Shown in pieces: positions 6,950 to 14,432 of a stretch of DNA of 23,718 nt. Made by a program: the position numbers and the translations under genes. Positions within the stretch are counted from its first letter, which is position 1. Every line of letters begins with the position of its first letter. This stretch comes from RGIG3701 sp017403345 (GTDB taxonomy: Bacteria; Planctomycetota; Planctomycetia; Pirellulales; Thermoguttaceae): the NCBI GenBank assembly GCA_017403345.1, contig JAFQOH010000040.1, positions 1-23,718 of the forward strand, given 5' to 3'. Under the pieces are notes generated by a model, which saw only the letters and a program-made list of their open reading frames with translations, did not search any database and was not told the origin of the DNA.

Positions 6950-8092
6950 ATGAATTTTAGGATGCTGAGCCGGCGTTCCGCGCTGTTTCTGATCCTTTGC
7001 GGCTGCGGACTGCCCTTCTGTCTCGCCAGTCTGTCGTTTTCTGCGGAAAATACGCCCCAGAAAAAGACCGCGAAAACGCGCTCGTACTGCATTCTCGTTC
7101 CCGGATGGCAGACTCAAGACCGAGACTATTCCGAAGAACTTCAAGAGATCCTGCGCTCTCTGGAAACGCACATGCCGGAACGGGAATTTCAGGGTGGCGT
7201 CCTGCCTTGGGAAAGCCGATTCACGGGCGAGATCACGACGTACGGCATCGCGGCTGGAAATACGGAAAAGGCAAGCGAAATGCTCAATAACCTGATCCTG
7301 ACGCTCCCGTCCGACGCGCAAAAAAACCTCATCCTCATCGGACACTCGCTCGGCTGCCGAGTCATCGCAAAAAGCATGGAGCAGCTGAAAGCCCAGAATG
7401 TTCGCGTCATGCAGATCGTTTTCTTCGCAGCCGCCATTCCGGATGAAGCTCCCGCAGTAGACGCAGCCGCAGCCGCCTCGCAAATGCCGCTTTTGAATTT
7501 CGTCCACCCGCAGGATGGTGCGCTCATGGCCGCAGTCACGGCAGAAAGTCTCGCAGAAAAAGAGATCGACCTGATGGATCTCGACCGATGGAAAGAACTC
7601 GGCAACAGTTTTAAAGAAATGCACTACACCCCCATGCTGGGACTGGGAAGTGCAGAAGAACGGGAAAACTTTCAAAACGTGCTGATCGCAGAAAATGAAT
7701 GGGACTTCCAGTTCCGTGACTCTTTTTCAACGCTCCGAGACATGATCCGGACGTATATTCCCAATCACGATTTCCAGAATTTCCGGCAAGCCTGGCAATT
7801 TTATCTTCAGGAAGGCTCCTCGCCTGCCGAAGACGTCCTCATCCCGCAGGATGCCCCCAATCTGAAAATGAAAGTCACGGACGGAAAGTTTTTCTGGGCG
7901 CCCCTGGAAACTCATGCAGGCTGGGAACTCCAGGAAAATAGGATCACGCACCACTGCCGCATTCTGGACCCCGAGGACTGCCGTGCCGCCTGGGGAAAAA
8001 AAGAACGGCTCACAAAATGTTTCGCACAGGTAAAGAAACAGCTCGAAGAAATGGAAGAGACAAACGATACGGAAACGCATTCTGAAAAATAG
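6950..8092 (+). CDS. Exported alpha/beta hydrolase (lipase/esterase-like)
   Basis: A 380-aa protein. Residues 1-32 look like a signal peptide, with an RR pair, a hydrophobic core and then SFSAEN. A Cys-rich LCGCG in the core leaves open a lipoprotein or Tat-like reading. The fold is alpha/beta hydrolase: VPGWQ (50-54) is the oxyanion strand-loop, and LIGHSLGCR (129-137) holds the nucleophile elbow with Ser133. NFVHPQDGALM contains a likely acid loop, and a later His would complete the triad. The region after about residue 240 is charged and not assigned. An excellent CGGAGG (6939-6944) lies 5 bp before the ATG. The gene diverges from the LEERMVMS gene. The substrate is unknown. No clear terminator follows. 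Confidence 0.75.
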   Translation: MNFRMLSRRSALFLILCGCGLPFCLASLSFSAENTPQKKTAKTRSYCILVPGWQTQDRDYSEELQEILRSLETHMPEREFQGGVLPWESRFTGEITTYGIAAGNTEKASEMLNNLILTLPSDAQKNLILIGHSLGCRVIAKSMEQLKAQNVRVMQIVFFAAAIPDEAPAVDAAAAASQMPLLNFVHPQDGALMAAVTAESLAEKEIDLMDLDRWKELGNSFKEMHYTPMLGLGSAEERENFQNVLIAENEWDFQFRDSFSTLRDMIRTYIPNHDFQNFRQAWQFYLQEGSSPAEDVLIPQDAPNLKMKVTDGKFFWAPLETHAGWELQENRITHHCRILDPEDCRAAWGKKERLTKCFAQVKKQLEEMEETNDTETHSEK

Positions 8093-8111
8093 CTCTTTCG
8101 GAAAGTGCGTG

Positions 8112-8142
8112 CCGATACCGATCAGGTACCGATACCGATCAG
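8112..8142. repeat. Direct repeat CCGATACCGATCAG, two copies
   Basis: Perfect 14-bp copies at 8112-8125 and 8129-8142, separated by GTA (17-bp period). Each copy itself contains the internal duplication CCGATA/CCGATC. No associated gene function is evident. Confidence 0.8.
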
Positions 8143-8152
8143 ATTTGATCTT

Positions 8153-8350
8153 ACCACTGAGAGCACAGAAAAGGCGTAGAAACTCACTAAAAAGAAAAGG
8201 GGGAAAGAAGGCTGTGAACGTGCCCTGACACGAATTTCACGGAAAATACGAAAAAAGACGAAAGGTTTAAAATATTTTTGATCTCCTTTTGGGGTATTTC
8301 GCATTTTTTCGAGTTTTTCGTGTTTCCATTCGGTGTCTTTCGTGGTGAAA
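8153..8350. repeat. Dispersed CACTGAG / CACGAA repeat cluster, copy 2
   Basis: ACCACTGAGAGCACAGAA (8153-8170) matches 253-270 at 17 of 18 bases. CACGAATTTCACGG at 8228 and a reversed TTTTTCGTGTTTCC block at 8305-8350 resemble the block at 71-100. The opposed orientation of the two CACGAA blocks could fold into a long imperfect hairpin. Confidence 0.6.
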
Positions 8351-8396
8351 CTGGTACGCAGTTCTCGGATGGACCTGAAAAACAGCACCGCCCTTA

Positions 8397-8436
8397 AAAA
8401 TCAAAAAGGGACCTGCCCGAACAGGACAGATCCCTT
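8397..8436 (-). terminator. Intrinsic terminator of rpsD
   Basis: On the minus strand, AAGGGATCTGTCCTG pairs with GGCAGGTCCCTT (8406-8436), and TTTGATTTTT follows. It lies about 60 bp past the rpsD stop and faces only that gene. Confidence 0.85.
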
Positions 8437-8496
8437 GAATATCGTCTCGCACGACTCGGAAAAAGGGAAAGTCCCGTCCCCGAGTCTTCCGCAAAA

Positions 8497-9138
8497 TTAG
8501 CGGGCCAGGAATTCGACGACGAGGTCGATCTCGATCGGCATGGAGAAATCGGCAGCCATCGGCATGGAGGTGACGGTGATGCTCAGGTTTTCAGCATCGA
8601 CGACCATCCAAGCATTCGTGGCGGTGCCCATTTCTTCGAGAATCGCTTTGTACATTTCCTGCAGTTTTTCGTTCTTCTTCACCGTGATGACGTCGCCGGG
8701 ACGGACGGAGAAGGAAGCACTGGTCGTCGGAACGCCGTTGACCAGGAAGTGACGGTGGGCGACGCCCTGACGAGCCTGCGGACGGGTCTTGGCCAAACCA
8801 GCGCAGCGGATGACATTGTCCAGACGGCGTTCGCAGAGGACCTTCAGGTTTTCACCGGTGTTGCCCTGCTGACGCTTGGCGATCGCGTACAGTTTACGAA
8901 GCTGACGTTCGCTGATGCCGTAGGCGTACTTGATCTTCTGTTTTTCGGCAAGAGACTGACCGTACACGGACTTGCGGCCGCGCGGACGAGCCATACCCGG
9001 AGCAAACGGACGTTTTTTGGTCGCACGGACGGCGCCGGCGCTCTCGAAAATACAAACGTAGGAAGCGCCTTCTTCACCGCTGGTTTTCGTTGCGAAACGA
9101 CGGTTGATGCGAGCCTTGGGACCAACATAATGTGCCAT
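8497..9138 (-). CDS. rpsD: 30S ribosomal protein S4
   Basis: A 213-aa primary rRNA-binding protein that nucleates assembly of the 30S body. The N-terminal domain contains ARPRGRKSVYG and the helix YGISERQLRKLY. The S4 RNA-binding domain follows (RRLDNVIRCAGLAKTRPQAR, then HRHFLVNG), and the C-terminus is IDLVVEFLAR. Zinc-binding cysteines at the N-terminus are absent, so this is the zinc-free form. Length is normal for S4. AAAGGAA sits 8 bp before the ATG. The gene is monocistronic with its own promoter and terminator, rather than lying between rpsK and rpoA. Its codon use is visibly biased, as expected for a highly expressed gene. A structured leader may carry autoregulation. Confidence 0.97.
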   Translation of the reverse strand: MAHYVGPKARINRRFATKTSGEEGASYVCIFESAGAVRATKKRPFAPGMARPRGRKSVYGQSLAEKQKIKYAYGISERQLRKLYAIAKRQQGNTGENLKVLCERRLDNVIRCAGLAKTRPQARQGVAHRHFLVNGVPTTSASFSVRPGDVITVKKNEKLQEMYKAILEEMGTATNAWMVVDAENLSITVTSMPMAADFSMPIEIDLVVEFLAR

Positions 9139-9292
9139 GATTGAGTTCCTTTCGTAAACTGAAATTTTCTCTTTTTCTGCGTTCCCCCGCCAAACTGCGT
9201 CTGCGCGGAGTCGGCTGCCCCTTTACCGTGCCGTGGCAAAGGCGCAGAAACCACCAAAGTTTCCTTGAAATACCGGCAGCCCGAGTACAGAA
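9139..9292 (-). promoter_or_regulatory. Long structured 5' leader of rpsD
   Basis: The predicted transcript starts near 9293, giving a leader of about 155 nt. It contains a stem pairing CCTTTACC (9220-9227) with GGCAAAGG (9235-9242), with one G-U pair in the RNA, nested inside CTGCGC (9201-9206) and GCGCAG (9242-9247). A structured leader ahead of a solitary rpsD fits S4 autoregulation known in other bacteria, but no match to a described S4 leader is claimed. Confidence 0.45.
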
Positions 9293-9299
9293 AGACTGG

Positions 9300-9327
9300 A
9301 TTTTACCACAAAACTGTTTTTTGTCAA
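9300..9327 (-). promoter_or_regulatory. Strong sigma70 promoter of rpsD
   Basis: A perfect TTGACA (9322-9327) is followed after a 16-bp spacer by TAAAAT (9300-9305) on the minus strand. A G-run precedes the -35 box. Confidence 0.85.
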
Positions 9328-9383
9328 GGGGGGGAGGCCGCGGCCGCCTTCCTTTTAGGAGCGTGATCCATCCTCAGCCGCTG

Positions 9384-9414
9384 CACGACACTCCCCGTAA
9401 CACGACAGTCCCCC
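9384..9414. repeat. Short direct repeat CACGACA-N-TCCCC
   Basis: CACGACACTCCCC (9384-9396) and CACGACAGTCCCC (9401-9413) differ at one base and are spaced 17 bp apart. They lie between the rpsD promoter and the small membrane protein gene. No function is evident. Confidence 0.5.
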
Positions 9415-9439
9415 TTAAAAAGAACTCCATACATCATTT

Positions 9440-9697
9440 TCAACCGCCGCAGACCAACAGGGCTAGGAAAAGTCCCGCCCAAACCAGCCACCCCAAACGG
9501 TCGTTGATCGGCACAAGCGAACCAATGCTGTCGACTCCCGCTTCAGACGGTTCTGCTTCGTAGAGCACATTCATGCCGTCATCTACTTTGTAAAGATGGG
9601 CCCCCCAATGAAACCCCAGCCAAAAAAAACCGGCATATTTATAAACCAAGATATAATTACTGCCCAAATCAAGCACATTCGTACCCCATGTAAACAT
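9440..9697 (-). CDS. Small membrane protein of unknown function
   Basis: An 85-aa protein supported mainly by its ribosome site: AAGGAGG (9704-9710) lies 6 bp before the ATG, among the best in the window. The N-terminal half is rich in aromatic and Gly residues (YILVYKYAGFFWLGFHWGAHLYKVDDG) and could contact a membrane. The C-terminal 18 residues, LGWLVWAGLFLALLVCGG, form one clear transmembrane helix. A central acidic stretch (YEAEPSEAG) separates them. It lies between rpsD and the Ro60 remnant, in no obvious operon. No family is recognised, so no function is proposed. Confidence 0.6.
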   Translation of the reverse strand: MFTWGTNVLDLGSNYILVYKYAGFFWLGFHWGAHLYKVDDGMNVLYEAEPSEAGVDSIGSLVPINDRLGWLVWAGLFLALLVCGG

Positions 9698-9910
9698 AAA
9701 CTACCTCCTTAATTTTGGTTTTTGAAACTTTTTATATGATTTACATCGTGCCACTGGATCATTTCGGCAATCGATAAGAACGAGTTTAAAAAATCCTCAC
9801 ACTTCATTAAATCTCACTCCAGGCACACTCTAACGCCCAGTTTCATAGATCGAAAATCAGAAGAACAAATTTTTCCGCATTTTTCCTCTGATTTTCGCCC
9901 CCAACGCCCG
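9698..9910. other. AT-rich spacer with an 11-bp inverted repeat
   Basis: No gene is seen. CGAAAATCAGA (9851-9861) and TCTGATTTTCG (9887-9897) are perfect inverted copies around a 25-nt AT-rich loop, 13 bp downstream of the Ro60 remnant stop. Neither strand has a T-run after the stem. It may be a degraded 3' structure of the Ro60 transcript. Confidence 0.5.
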
Positions 9911-10300
9911 CTAGAGGGCCGTTTTTTCGATCATTTCGACCCAATGATCCGCATTGGGAGCGGAAACAAAATTCGCGATAAGATCGAACACCGCGTCCGA
10001 GAACCCGCCGACGTTCGCGATATCCTCGCGGTCCAGCGTCTGCGTCGTTCCGTACGGCTGGATGTCGATGTTGACGAGCTTCGCAGACGGATTTTTGGCC
10101 TTCAGCTCATCCCACAGACGCATCGTTTCCGTCTGTCCCCAGCGACCGCCTTCGGAGTCCATCCACGATTGATTGTCCGACACAAAAATGACGGCATCCG
10201 GGCAAATATTAATGACGGCATCCGGGCAAATATTTTCGTCCATTTCGTGCCCCCAATAAAAAATTTCGTTAAGCCGCCGACCACAAATACCGACTGCAGC
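9911..10300 (-). pseudogene. 3' remnant of a Ro60/TROVE-domain (Rsr) gene
   Basis: The minus-strand frame is open from a TAA at 10303 to the stop at 9911. Its 3' part encodes the end of a bacterial Ro60 vWA domain: DAVIFVSDNQSWMD, then ETMRLWDELKAKNPSAKL, VNIDIQPYGTTQ, NVGGFSDAVFDLIANF and a terminal DHWVEMIEKTAL. Upstream of the first ATG (10243) the same frame still reads RRLNEIFYWGHE, which also fits the family. Full-length Rsr is about 500 aa, and everything before this point, including the whole RNA-binding HEAT-like ring, is absent. A 24-bp in-frame tandem duplication (10187-10234) duplicates NICPDAVI just before the vWA beta strand. No plausible start with a ribosome site is seen. Ro60 normally binds Y RNA and takes part in RNA quality control; this fragment should not. 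Confidence 0.8.
10187..10234. repeat. 24-bp perfect tandem duplication in the Ro60 remnant
   Basis: Positions 10187-10210 and 10211-10234 are identical. The unit is a multiple of three and repeats the residues NICPDAVI. A recent slip or duplication is likely, because no mismatch has accumulated. Confidence 0.9.
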
Positions 10301-10310
10301 TTAACGAAAT
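10253..10310 (-). terminator. Long hairpin, likely terminator of the sulfate operon
   Basis: Arms 10263-10277 and 10296-10310 form a 15-bp stem with an 18-nt loop. On the minus-strand RNA every position pairs (one U-G), and TTTTTTATT follows. It lies about 130 bp past the cysA stop. On the plus strand the stem has one C-A mismatch and is also followed by ATATTTTTTAT, so weaker bidirectional action is possible. The downstream arm is part of the Ro60 remnant frame. Confidence 0.7.
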
Positions 10311-10439
10311 ATTTTTTATCTTCCCTGTCGATCCGGCTCTTCAATATACCGATCACCACCCCGGAACAACAGACAGGCATTCCCTCGAAAAACACTCCCG
10401 ACCGGCATTTATTTCGTTGCCGAAACGATTCCGGTCCGT

Positions 10440-11516
10440 TCAGTCTTCAATCGCCTGTTCATCCGCACCGAAAACGTGAATATTGCTCGGCACGATGTAG
10501 ACGTCCTGCCCATTTTCAAGACTCAGCTCGGCAAGGCGGGCGTGGGACATTTCCGCTGTCATTGCGTCGCCGCTGTGCGTTTCCAGATCCACTCGGACTC
10601 GCGCGCCTGCGGAATGGATACGCGTAACGACCGCCCGAAGATTGAAACTGTTCGGCATTTTCGTGTGCGAGATCTGGAGTTCATGCGGCCGAACGAACAG
10701 TTTAGCCTCTTCTGTATTCTCCGGCACCTCCATGATGAACTGCTCGCCGAGACGCACCTTTCCATCTGCGACCTGGCCGCGGAATTTGTTGACGGAACCC
10801 AAGAAATTCATGACGAATTCCGTCGCAGGTTTGTGAAAAACTTCATTCGGCGTCGCAAACTGTTCGATCTTCCCGGCATTCATGACAGCAACGCGGTCCG
10901 CCAGTTCCAGAGCTTCGTCCTGATCGTGCGTGACGAAAACGCTCGTGAGATGGATCTCGTCATGCAGACGGCGGAGCCACTGACGCAGTTCGACGCGGAC
11001 TTTCGCATCCAAAGCGCCGAACGGTTCATCCAGAAGCAGGACCTGCGGTTCGACAGCCAGTGCACGCGCCAAAGCGACACGCTGACGCTGCCCCCCGGAA
11101 AGCTGGTGCGGATACCGGTTCGCCTGCGTATCGAGCTGAACCAGGCGCAGGAGCTCCAGCACACGGCGTCGTATCTCTCCATTGTCAGGCCGAGTGGCTC
11201 TCGGACGGACACGCAGCCCGAACGCCACATTTTCGAAGACCGTCATGTGCCGAAAAAGCGCGTAGTGCTGAAAGACGAACCCGACGCCGCGGTCACCGAT
11301 CTTCGAGTCTTTCATGTTCCGATTGTTGAAAAGGATCGGTCCGCTTCCCTCGTCGGCCTCTTCCAGCCCCGCGATGATGCGCAGAAGCGTCGTTTTTCCG
11401 GAGCCGGACGGTCCAAGGAGCGCGACGAGTTCCCCCGATTTAATGTAAAGGGAAACGTCATTGAGCGCAAGGAAATTTCCGAACGATTTCGTAATGTTTT
11501 GAACTTCGATACTCAT
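10440..11516 (-). CDS. cysA: Sulfate/thiosulfate ABC transporter ATP-binding protein
   Basis: A 358-aa cytoplasmic ATPase that powers sulfate uptake. It contains Walker A GPSGSGKT (35-42), the Q-loop in FVFQHYALF (80-88), the ABC signature QLSGGQRQRVALARAL (138-153), Walker B LLLDEPFGALD (160-170) and the H-loop VTHDQDEA. The C-terminal part (from about 235) is a TOBE-like regulatory domain, with KLFVRPHELQI as the usual entry strand. Length matches CysA. It is the last gene of the operon, 60 bp after cysW. No strong Shine-Dalgarno precedes the ATG, so coupling with cysW may matter. The molybdate and Fe3+ relatives are excluded mainly by the CysT/CysW partners and the sulfate-type binding protein. 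Confidence 0.93.
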   Translation of the reverse strand: MSIEVQNITKSFGNFLALNDVSLYIKSGELVALLGPSGSGKTTLLRIIAGLEEADEGSGPILFNNRNMKDSKIGDRGVGFVFQHYALFRHMTVFENVAFGLRVRPRATRPDNGEIRRRVLELLRLVQLDTQANRYPHQLSGGQRQRVALARALAVEPQVLLLDEPFGALDAKVRVELRQWLRRLHDEIHLTSVFVTHDQDEALELADRVAVMNAGKIEQFATPNEVFHKPATEFVMNFLGSVNKFRGQVADGKVRLGEQFIMEVPENTEEAKLFVRPHELQISHTKMPNSFNLRAVVTRIHSAGARVRVDLETHSGDAMTAEMSHARLAELSLENGQDVYIVPSNIHVFGADEQAIED

Positions 11517-11576
11517 TTTAGCAGGACTGGAGCGATTCCAGTTTTGATTTGGGTTGAAATTTCCATAAATAACCGG

Positions 11577-12413
11577 TCAGACCGGCTTGCCTTCCTTACT
11601 GGCGGTGCGCATCTCGATGCACGTTTTCAGCACCAGCGTCACGATCGCCATGAGCGCCAGAAGCGTCGAGACGGCAAACGCCGCAACAAGATCCGACTGG
11701 TACGTTTCGTAAATGAGGAGGGAGAGGGTGTTGTTTTTCCCGCCGTGGCTCACGACGTTCACCGCGCCGAACTCACCCATTGCCCGTGCATTACAGAGCA
11801 CCACACCGTAAAGGAGTGCCCATTTGATATTCGGAAGCGTGACTCGGAAAAAGATCTGAAGCCCATTCGCCCCGAGTACCCGTGCCGCCAGCTCCTCTTC
11901 CGTTCCCTGGGCCTGCATGATGGGAAGAAGTTCCCGCGTGACGAACGGGAAAGTCACGAACATCGTGGCGAGGACCGTCGCGGTCGTCGAATGCAGGATC
12001 CGGATGCCGAATGTGCTCAGGAGCCAGTCTCCCAGCACACTGTGCATTCCGAAAAGGATGACGAACAGAAGCCCGGCGATGACCGGTGAAACCGCAAACG
12101 GAAGGTCGATGAGAGAAATGAGGAGACTTTTGCCCCAAAAATTGAATTTTCCGAGACACCATGCCGCCATGATGCCGAACAGGACGTTCATCGGCACAGC
12201 GATCCCGATAGTCAGCAGCGTCACTCCAATGGCGCGCAGTGTGCGTCGGTCGGTAAGCGCTTCCCAGTAGGTCGTGAGTCCTTCCTCAAACGCACAGTAA
12301 AAGACGAGCACGAGCGGTAAAAGCAGGAAAAGCGCCATGAACGTGATCGCGATGAGGATCAGGAGCCTGCGCACCCAAGCAGGTTCATCGGTATTTCCGC
12401 GGACGATAGACAT
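11577..12413 (-). CDS. cysW: Sulfate ABC transporter permease CysW
   Basis: A 278-aa inner-membrane permease with about six transmembrane helices, the first at 18-39 (LLILIAITFMALFLLLPLVLVF). It has the binding-protein-dependent transport domain, and its EAA-like coupling loop reads EELAARVLGANGLQIFFRVTLP. CysW-specific wording is seen in ARAMGEFGAVNVVSHGG and NTLSLLIYETY. It forms the heteromeric channel with CysT. GGAGG sits 7 bp before the ATG, and the gene starts 16 bp after the cysT stop, so the two are co-transcribed. Confidence 0.92.
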   Translation of the reverse strand: MSIVRGNTDEPAWVRRLLILIAITFMALFLLLPLVLVFYCAFEEGLTTYWEALTDRRTLRAIGVTLLTIGIAVPMNVLFGIMAAWCLGKFNFWGKSLLISLIDLPFAVSPVIAGLLFVILFGMHSVLGDWLLSTFGIRILHSTTATVLATMFVTFPFVTRELLPIMQAQGTEEELAARVLGANGLQIFFRVTLPNIKWALLYGVVLCNARAMGEFGAVNVVSHGGKNNTLSLLIYETYQSDLVAAFAVSTLLALMAIVTLVLKTCIEMRTASKEGKPV

Positions 12414-12429
12414 GAAATTTCCTCCAATC

Positions 12430-13290
12430 TCAGTTCGTTTCCATGTATCGGCGATTCATCCAGAACTGCATGAAATTGATGCAGAACAGGATCAGGAACG
12501 ACGCGATAAGCATCGTTGTCGCAATAGCCACAGCAACCATCATATCTTCCTGACTTCCCTGAAGGTTTTTCGCGATCTCGATCGAAACGATCGGCATCGC
12601 AGTCCCCGCAATGAAGACGACGGAGCCGTACTCGCCGAGCGCCCGGGCAAACGCCATTGCAAAACCAGTAAAGAGCGCCGGACGAAGCGACGGAAAAATG
12701 ACCAGACGGAAGGTCTGCCACCGATTCGCGCCGAGGCTGGCGGAGACTTCCTCAAGCTCCTTCTCAATGTCCTCGATCGCCGGCTGGAGCGTCCGAACGA
12801 CAAACGGAAGGCCAATGAATGTCAGCGCAAGAAGAAGGCCCCATTCCGTAAAGACGATCTTCACATCCAGCGCATTTCCGAGACGTTTGAAAAGCGCAAG
12901 GAGCGCGACGCCGGAAACTGCCGTCGGCATCGCAAAAGGAAGATCCACCATCGCATCCACGAGACGGCGGAACGGAAACCGGTAGCGGACAAGGACCCAC
13001 GCGACGATGAAACCAAAGACGGCATTGATCATTGCTGCGCAAAATGCAGCGCCGAACGTGAGACGGAAAGATGCGAGGACGCGAGGAGACGTGACGCTCA
13101 CCCAATACTCATCCCAGCTCATCCCGCCGACGGTCAGGATCAGACCGGCAAACGGGATCAGCACCAGCAGACTCAGGTAAACCAGCGTCAGGCCCATCGT
13201 GAGACGAAAACCCGGCAAAACTCGTTTTTGACGTCGAAACATTTCTCTGCCTGACCTTTTCTGAAAAAACGCTTTTTTCTGATTCGGCAC
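12430..13290 (-). CDS. cysT: Sulfate ABC transporter permease CysT (CysU)
   Basis: A polytopic membrane protein of 286 aa from the GTG at 13290, or 270 aa from the ATG at 13242. Neither start has a strong ribosome site, though AGGCAGAG precedes the ATG. It has about six helices, starting at FRLTMGLTLVYLSLLVLIPFAGLIL. The family motifs are DLPFAMPTAVSGVALLAL and the coupling loop EELEEVSASLGANRWQTFRLVIFPSLRPAL, followed by ARALGEYGSVVFIAGTAMPIVS, which is typical of CysT. It pairs with CysW. It lies 18 bp after the binding-protein gene. Confidence 0.92.
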   Translation of the reverse strand: MPNQKKAFFQKRSGREMFRRQKRVLPGFRLTMGLTLVYLSLLVLIPFAGLILTVGGMSWDEYWVSVTSPRVLASFRLTFGAAFCAAMINAVFGFIVAWVLVRYRFPFRRLVDAMVDLPFAMPTAVSGVALLALFKRLGNALDVKIVFTEWGLLLALTFIGLPFVVRTLQPAIEDIEKELEEVSASLGANRWQTFRLVIFPSLRPALFTGFAMAFARALGEYGSVVFIAGTAMPIVSIEIAKNLQGSQEDMMVAVAIATTMLIASFLILFCINFMQFWMNRRYMETN

Positions 13291-13308
13291 GGACGATCTC
13301 GGTGTCCG

Positions 13309-14397
13309 TCACTCGCTCATCATCTGCTCAAAGAGACCGCCGCTGGAGAAATGCTCTTCCTGCACCGATTTCCAAGTACCGAAAACATCGCCGAACATGA
13401 AAAGCTCCAGATCTTTGAACACATCCCTTTTTTCGGCCAAAATTTCTGACCGGCAGGGACGATAGCAATGCTCCATGATGAGCTGCTGGATCTCCGGAGT
13501 ATACATGTATTTCAGATACGCTTCCGCAATGTCGCGGGTCCCTTTCGTATCTACCGTCGTGTTGATGATCGCGACAGGCGGTTCCGCTACGATGGAGAGG
13601 CTCGGATAAACGATCTCAAAATCAGCGTTTTTACCGTCTCGGACCGCCACGAGCGCTTCGTTTTCCCACGCGATCAGAACATCGCCAACTCCGTCTCGCA
13701 CGAAAATGTTCGTCGCGGCGCGCGCACCTTCCGGCATCGCTGTATTTTTGGCGTTCAGGTGGATCTTCTTCACGAATTCAAACGCATTCTTCTGTGCCTG
13801 CGCGACTTTCTCCGCATTGGCCGGGGCATTCAGAAACGCAGGATCCAGCGTTCCGAGATCCTGTTTCAGCTGCCACCCCCACGCGGCAAGATAATTCCAG
13901 CGCGCCCCGCCGGAAGTTCGCGGATTCGGCGTCACGACGGCAACGTCCTCTTTCGCAAGATCGCTCCAATCCTGAATATTCTTCGGATTCCCCTTCTTCA
14001 CCAAAAACACGATCGTCGAAAAGTACGGGCAGCTGTTGTTCTCGAATTCCTGCGTCCAGTTTTCTTTCAGAGCACCGGGAATCTTCTCGCCGATCAGTTC
14101 CACATCATACCCAAGCGCCAGCGTCACCACATCCGCCTGAAGTCCGTCCGCCACCTTTTTCGCCTGCGAACCGGAACCGCCGTGTGCCGAATCGACCGCG
14201 ATGATCTCTCCGTCATGTTCCGCAGCCCAGCGTTCGATAAACTTTTCATTGTACGCCTCATAAAATTCCCGAGTCGGATCGTACGAGACATTCATGATCT
14301 CGCGATCAGCCTTCGGTACGCAGCCGCAGGAAAACGCAAGCATGAAAATCAGACCATACAAGGAAAGAGACTGAAAAAAATGGAAATTCGTTTTCAT
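13309..14397 (-). CDS. sbp: Sulfate-binding protein of the ABC importer
   Basis: A 362-aa periplasmic or lipid-anchored binding protein, first gene of the operon. The frame stays open further upstream, but the ATG at 14397 is chosen because the signal peptide starts there (MKTNFHFFQSLSLYGLIFMLAFSCGC) and GGAG lies 9 bp ahead. A Cys after the hydrophobic core suggests lipid anchoring, though the lipobox is imperfect. Family motifs: VSYDPTREFYEAYNEKF, DSAHGGSGSQAKKVADGLQADVVTLALG, and NPRTSGGARWNYLAAWG. The last is diagnostic of the Sbp/CysP group, whose members bind sulfate or thiosulfate; which of the two cannot be read here. No cys reduction genes are in view. Confidence 0.92.
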   Translation of the reverse strand: MKTNFHFFQSLSLYGLIFMLAFSCGCVPKADREIMNVSYDPTREFYEAYNEKFIERWAAEHDGEIIAVDSAHGGSGSQAKKVADGLQADVVTLALGYDVELIGEKIPGALKENWTQEFENNSCPYFSTIVFLVKKGNPKNIQDWSDLAKEDVAVVTPNPRTSGGARWNYLAAWGWQLKQDLGTLDPAFLNAPANAEKVAQAQKNAFEFVKKIHLNAKNTAMPEGARAATNIFVRDGVGDVLIAWENEALVAVRDGKNADFEIVYPSLSIVAEPPVAIINTTVDTKGTRDIAEAYLKYMYTPEIQQLIMEHCYRPCRSEILAEKRDVFKDLELFMFGDVFGTWKSVQEEHFSSGGLFEQMMSE

Positions 14398-14432
14398 AAA
14401 AAGGGACTCCAGGAAAAAACGGTTTCTATTCT

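Larger units (their letters stand above)
8093..8396. other. Intergenic region rich in dispersed repeats
   Basis: No gene is supported. The region holds a 17-bp period tandem pair (8112-8142), the second CACTGAGAGCACAGAA motif (8153-8170), and two CACGAA-type blocks in opposite orientation (8228-8264 and 8305-8350). Open frames here translate into peptides such as FTTKDTE, an artefact well known from this repeat type. Confidence 0.65.

Noticed and set aside
8122..8388. Minus-strand 88-codon frame in the repeat-rich gap
   Set aside because: It is a translation of the CACGAA/CACTGAG non-coding repeats, a known source of false proteins.
9851..9897. Possible Y RNA next to the Ro60 remnant
   Set aside because: There is only one 11-bp stem. 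The conserved Y RNA stem sequence and the tRNA-like module of bacterial Y RNAs are not visible.
10102..10395. Minus-strand frame of 97 codons overlapping the Ro60 remnant
   Set aside because: It is in another frame from the recognisable Ro60 residues and simply translates the duplication as IFARMPS twice.
10476..12089. Open frame of 537 codons on the plus strand over cysA and cysW
   Set aside because: It is antisense to two genes with strong family motifs, has no ribosome site and gives an R/H/E-rich peptide typical of reverse-strand frames in biased coding DNA.
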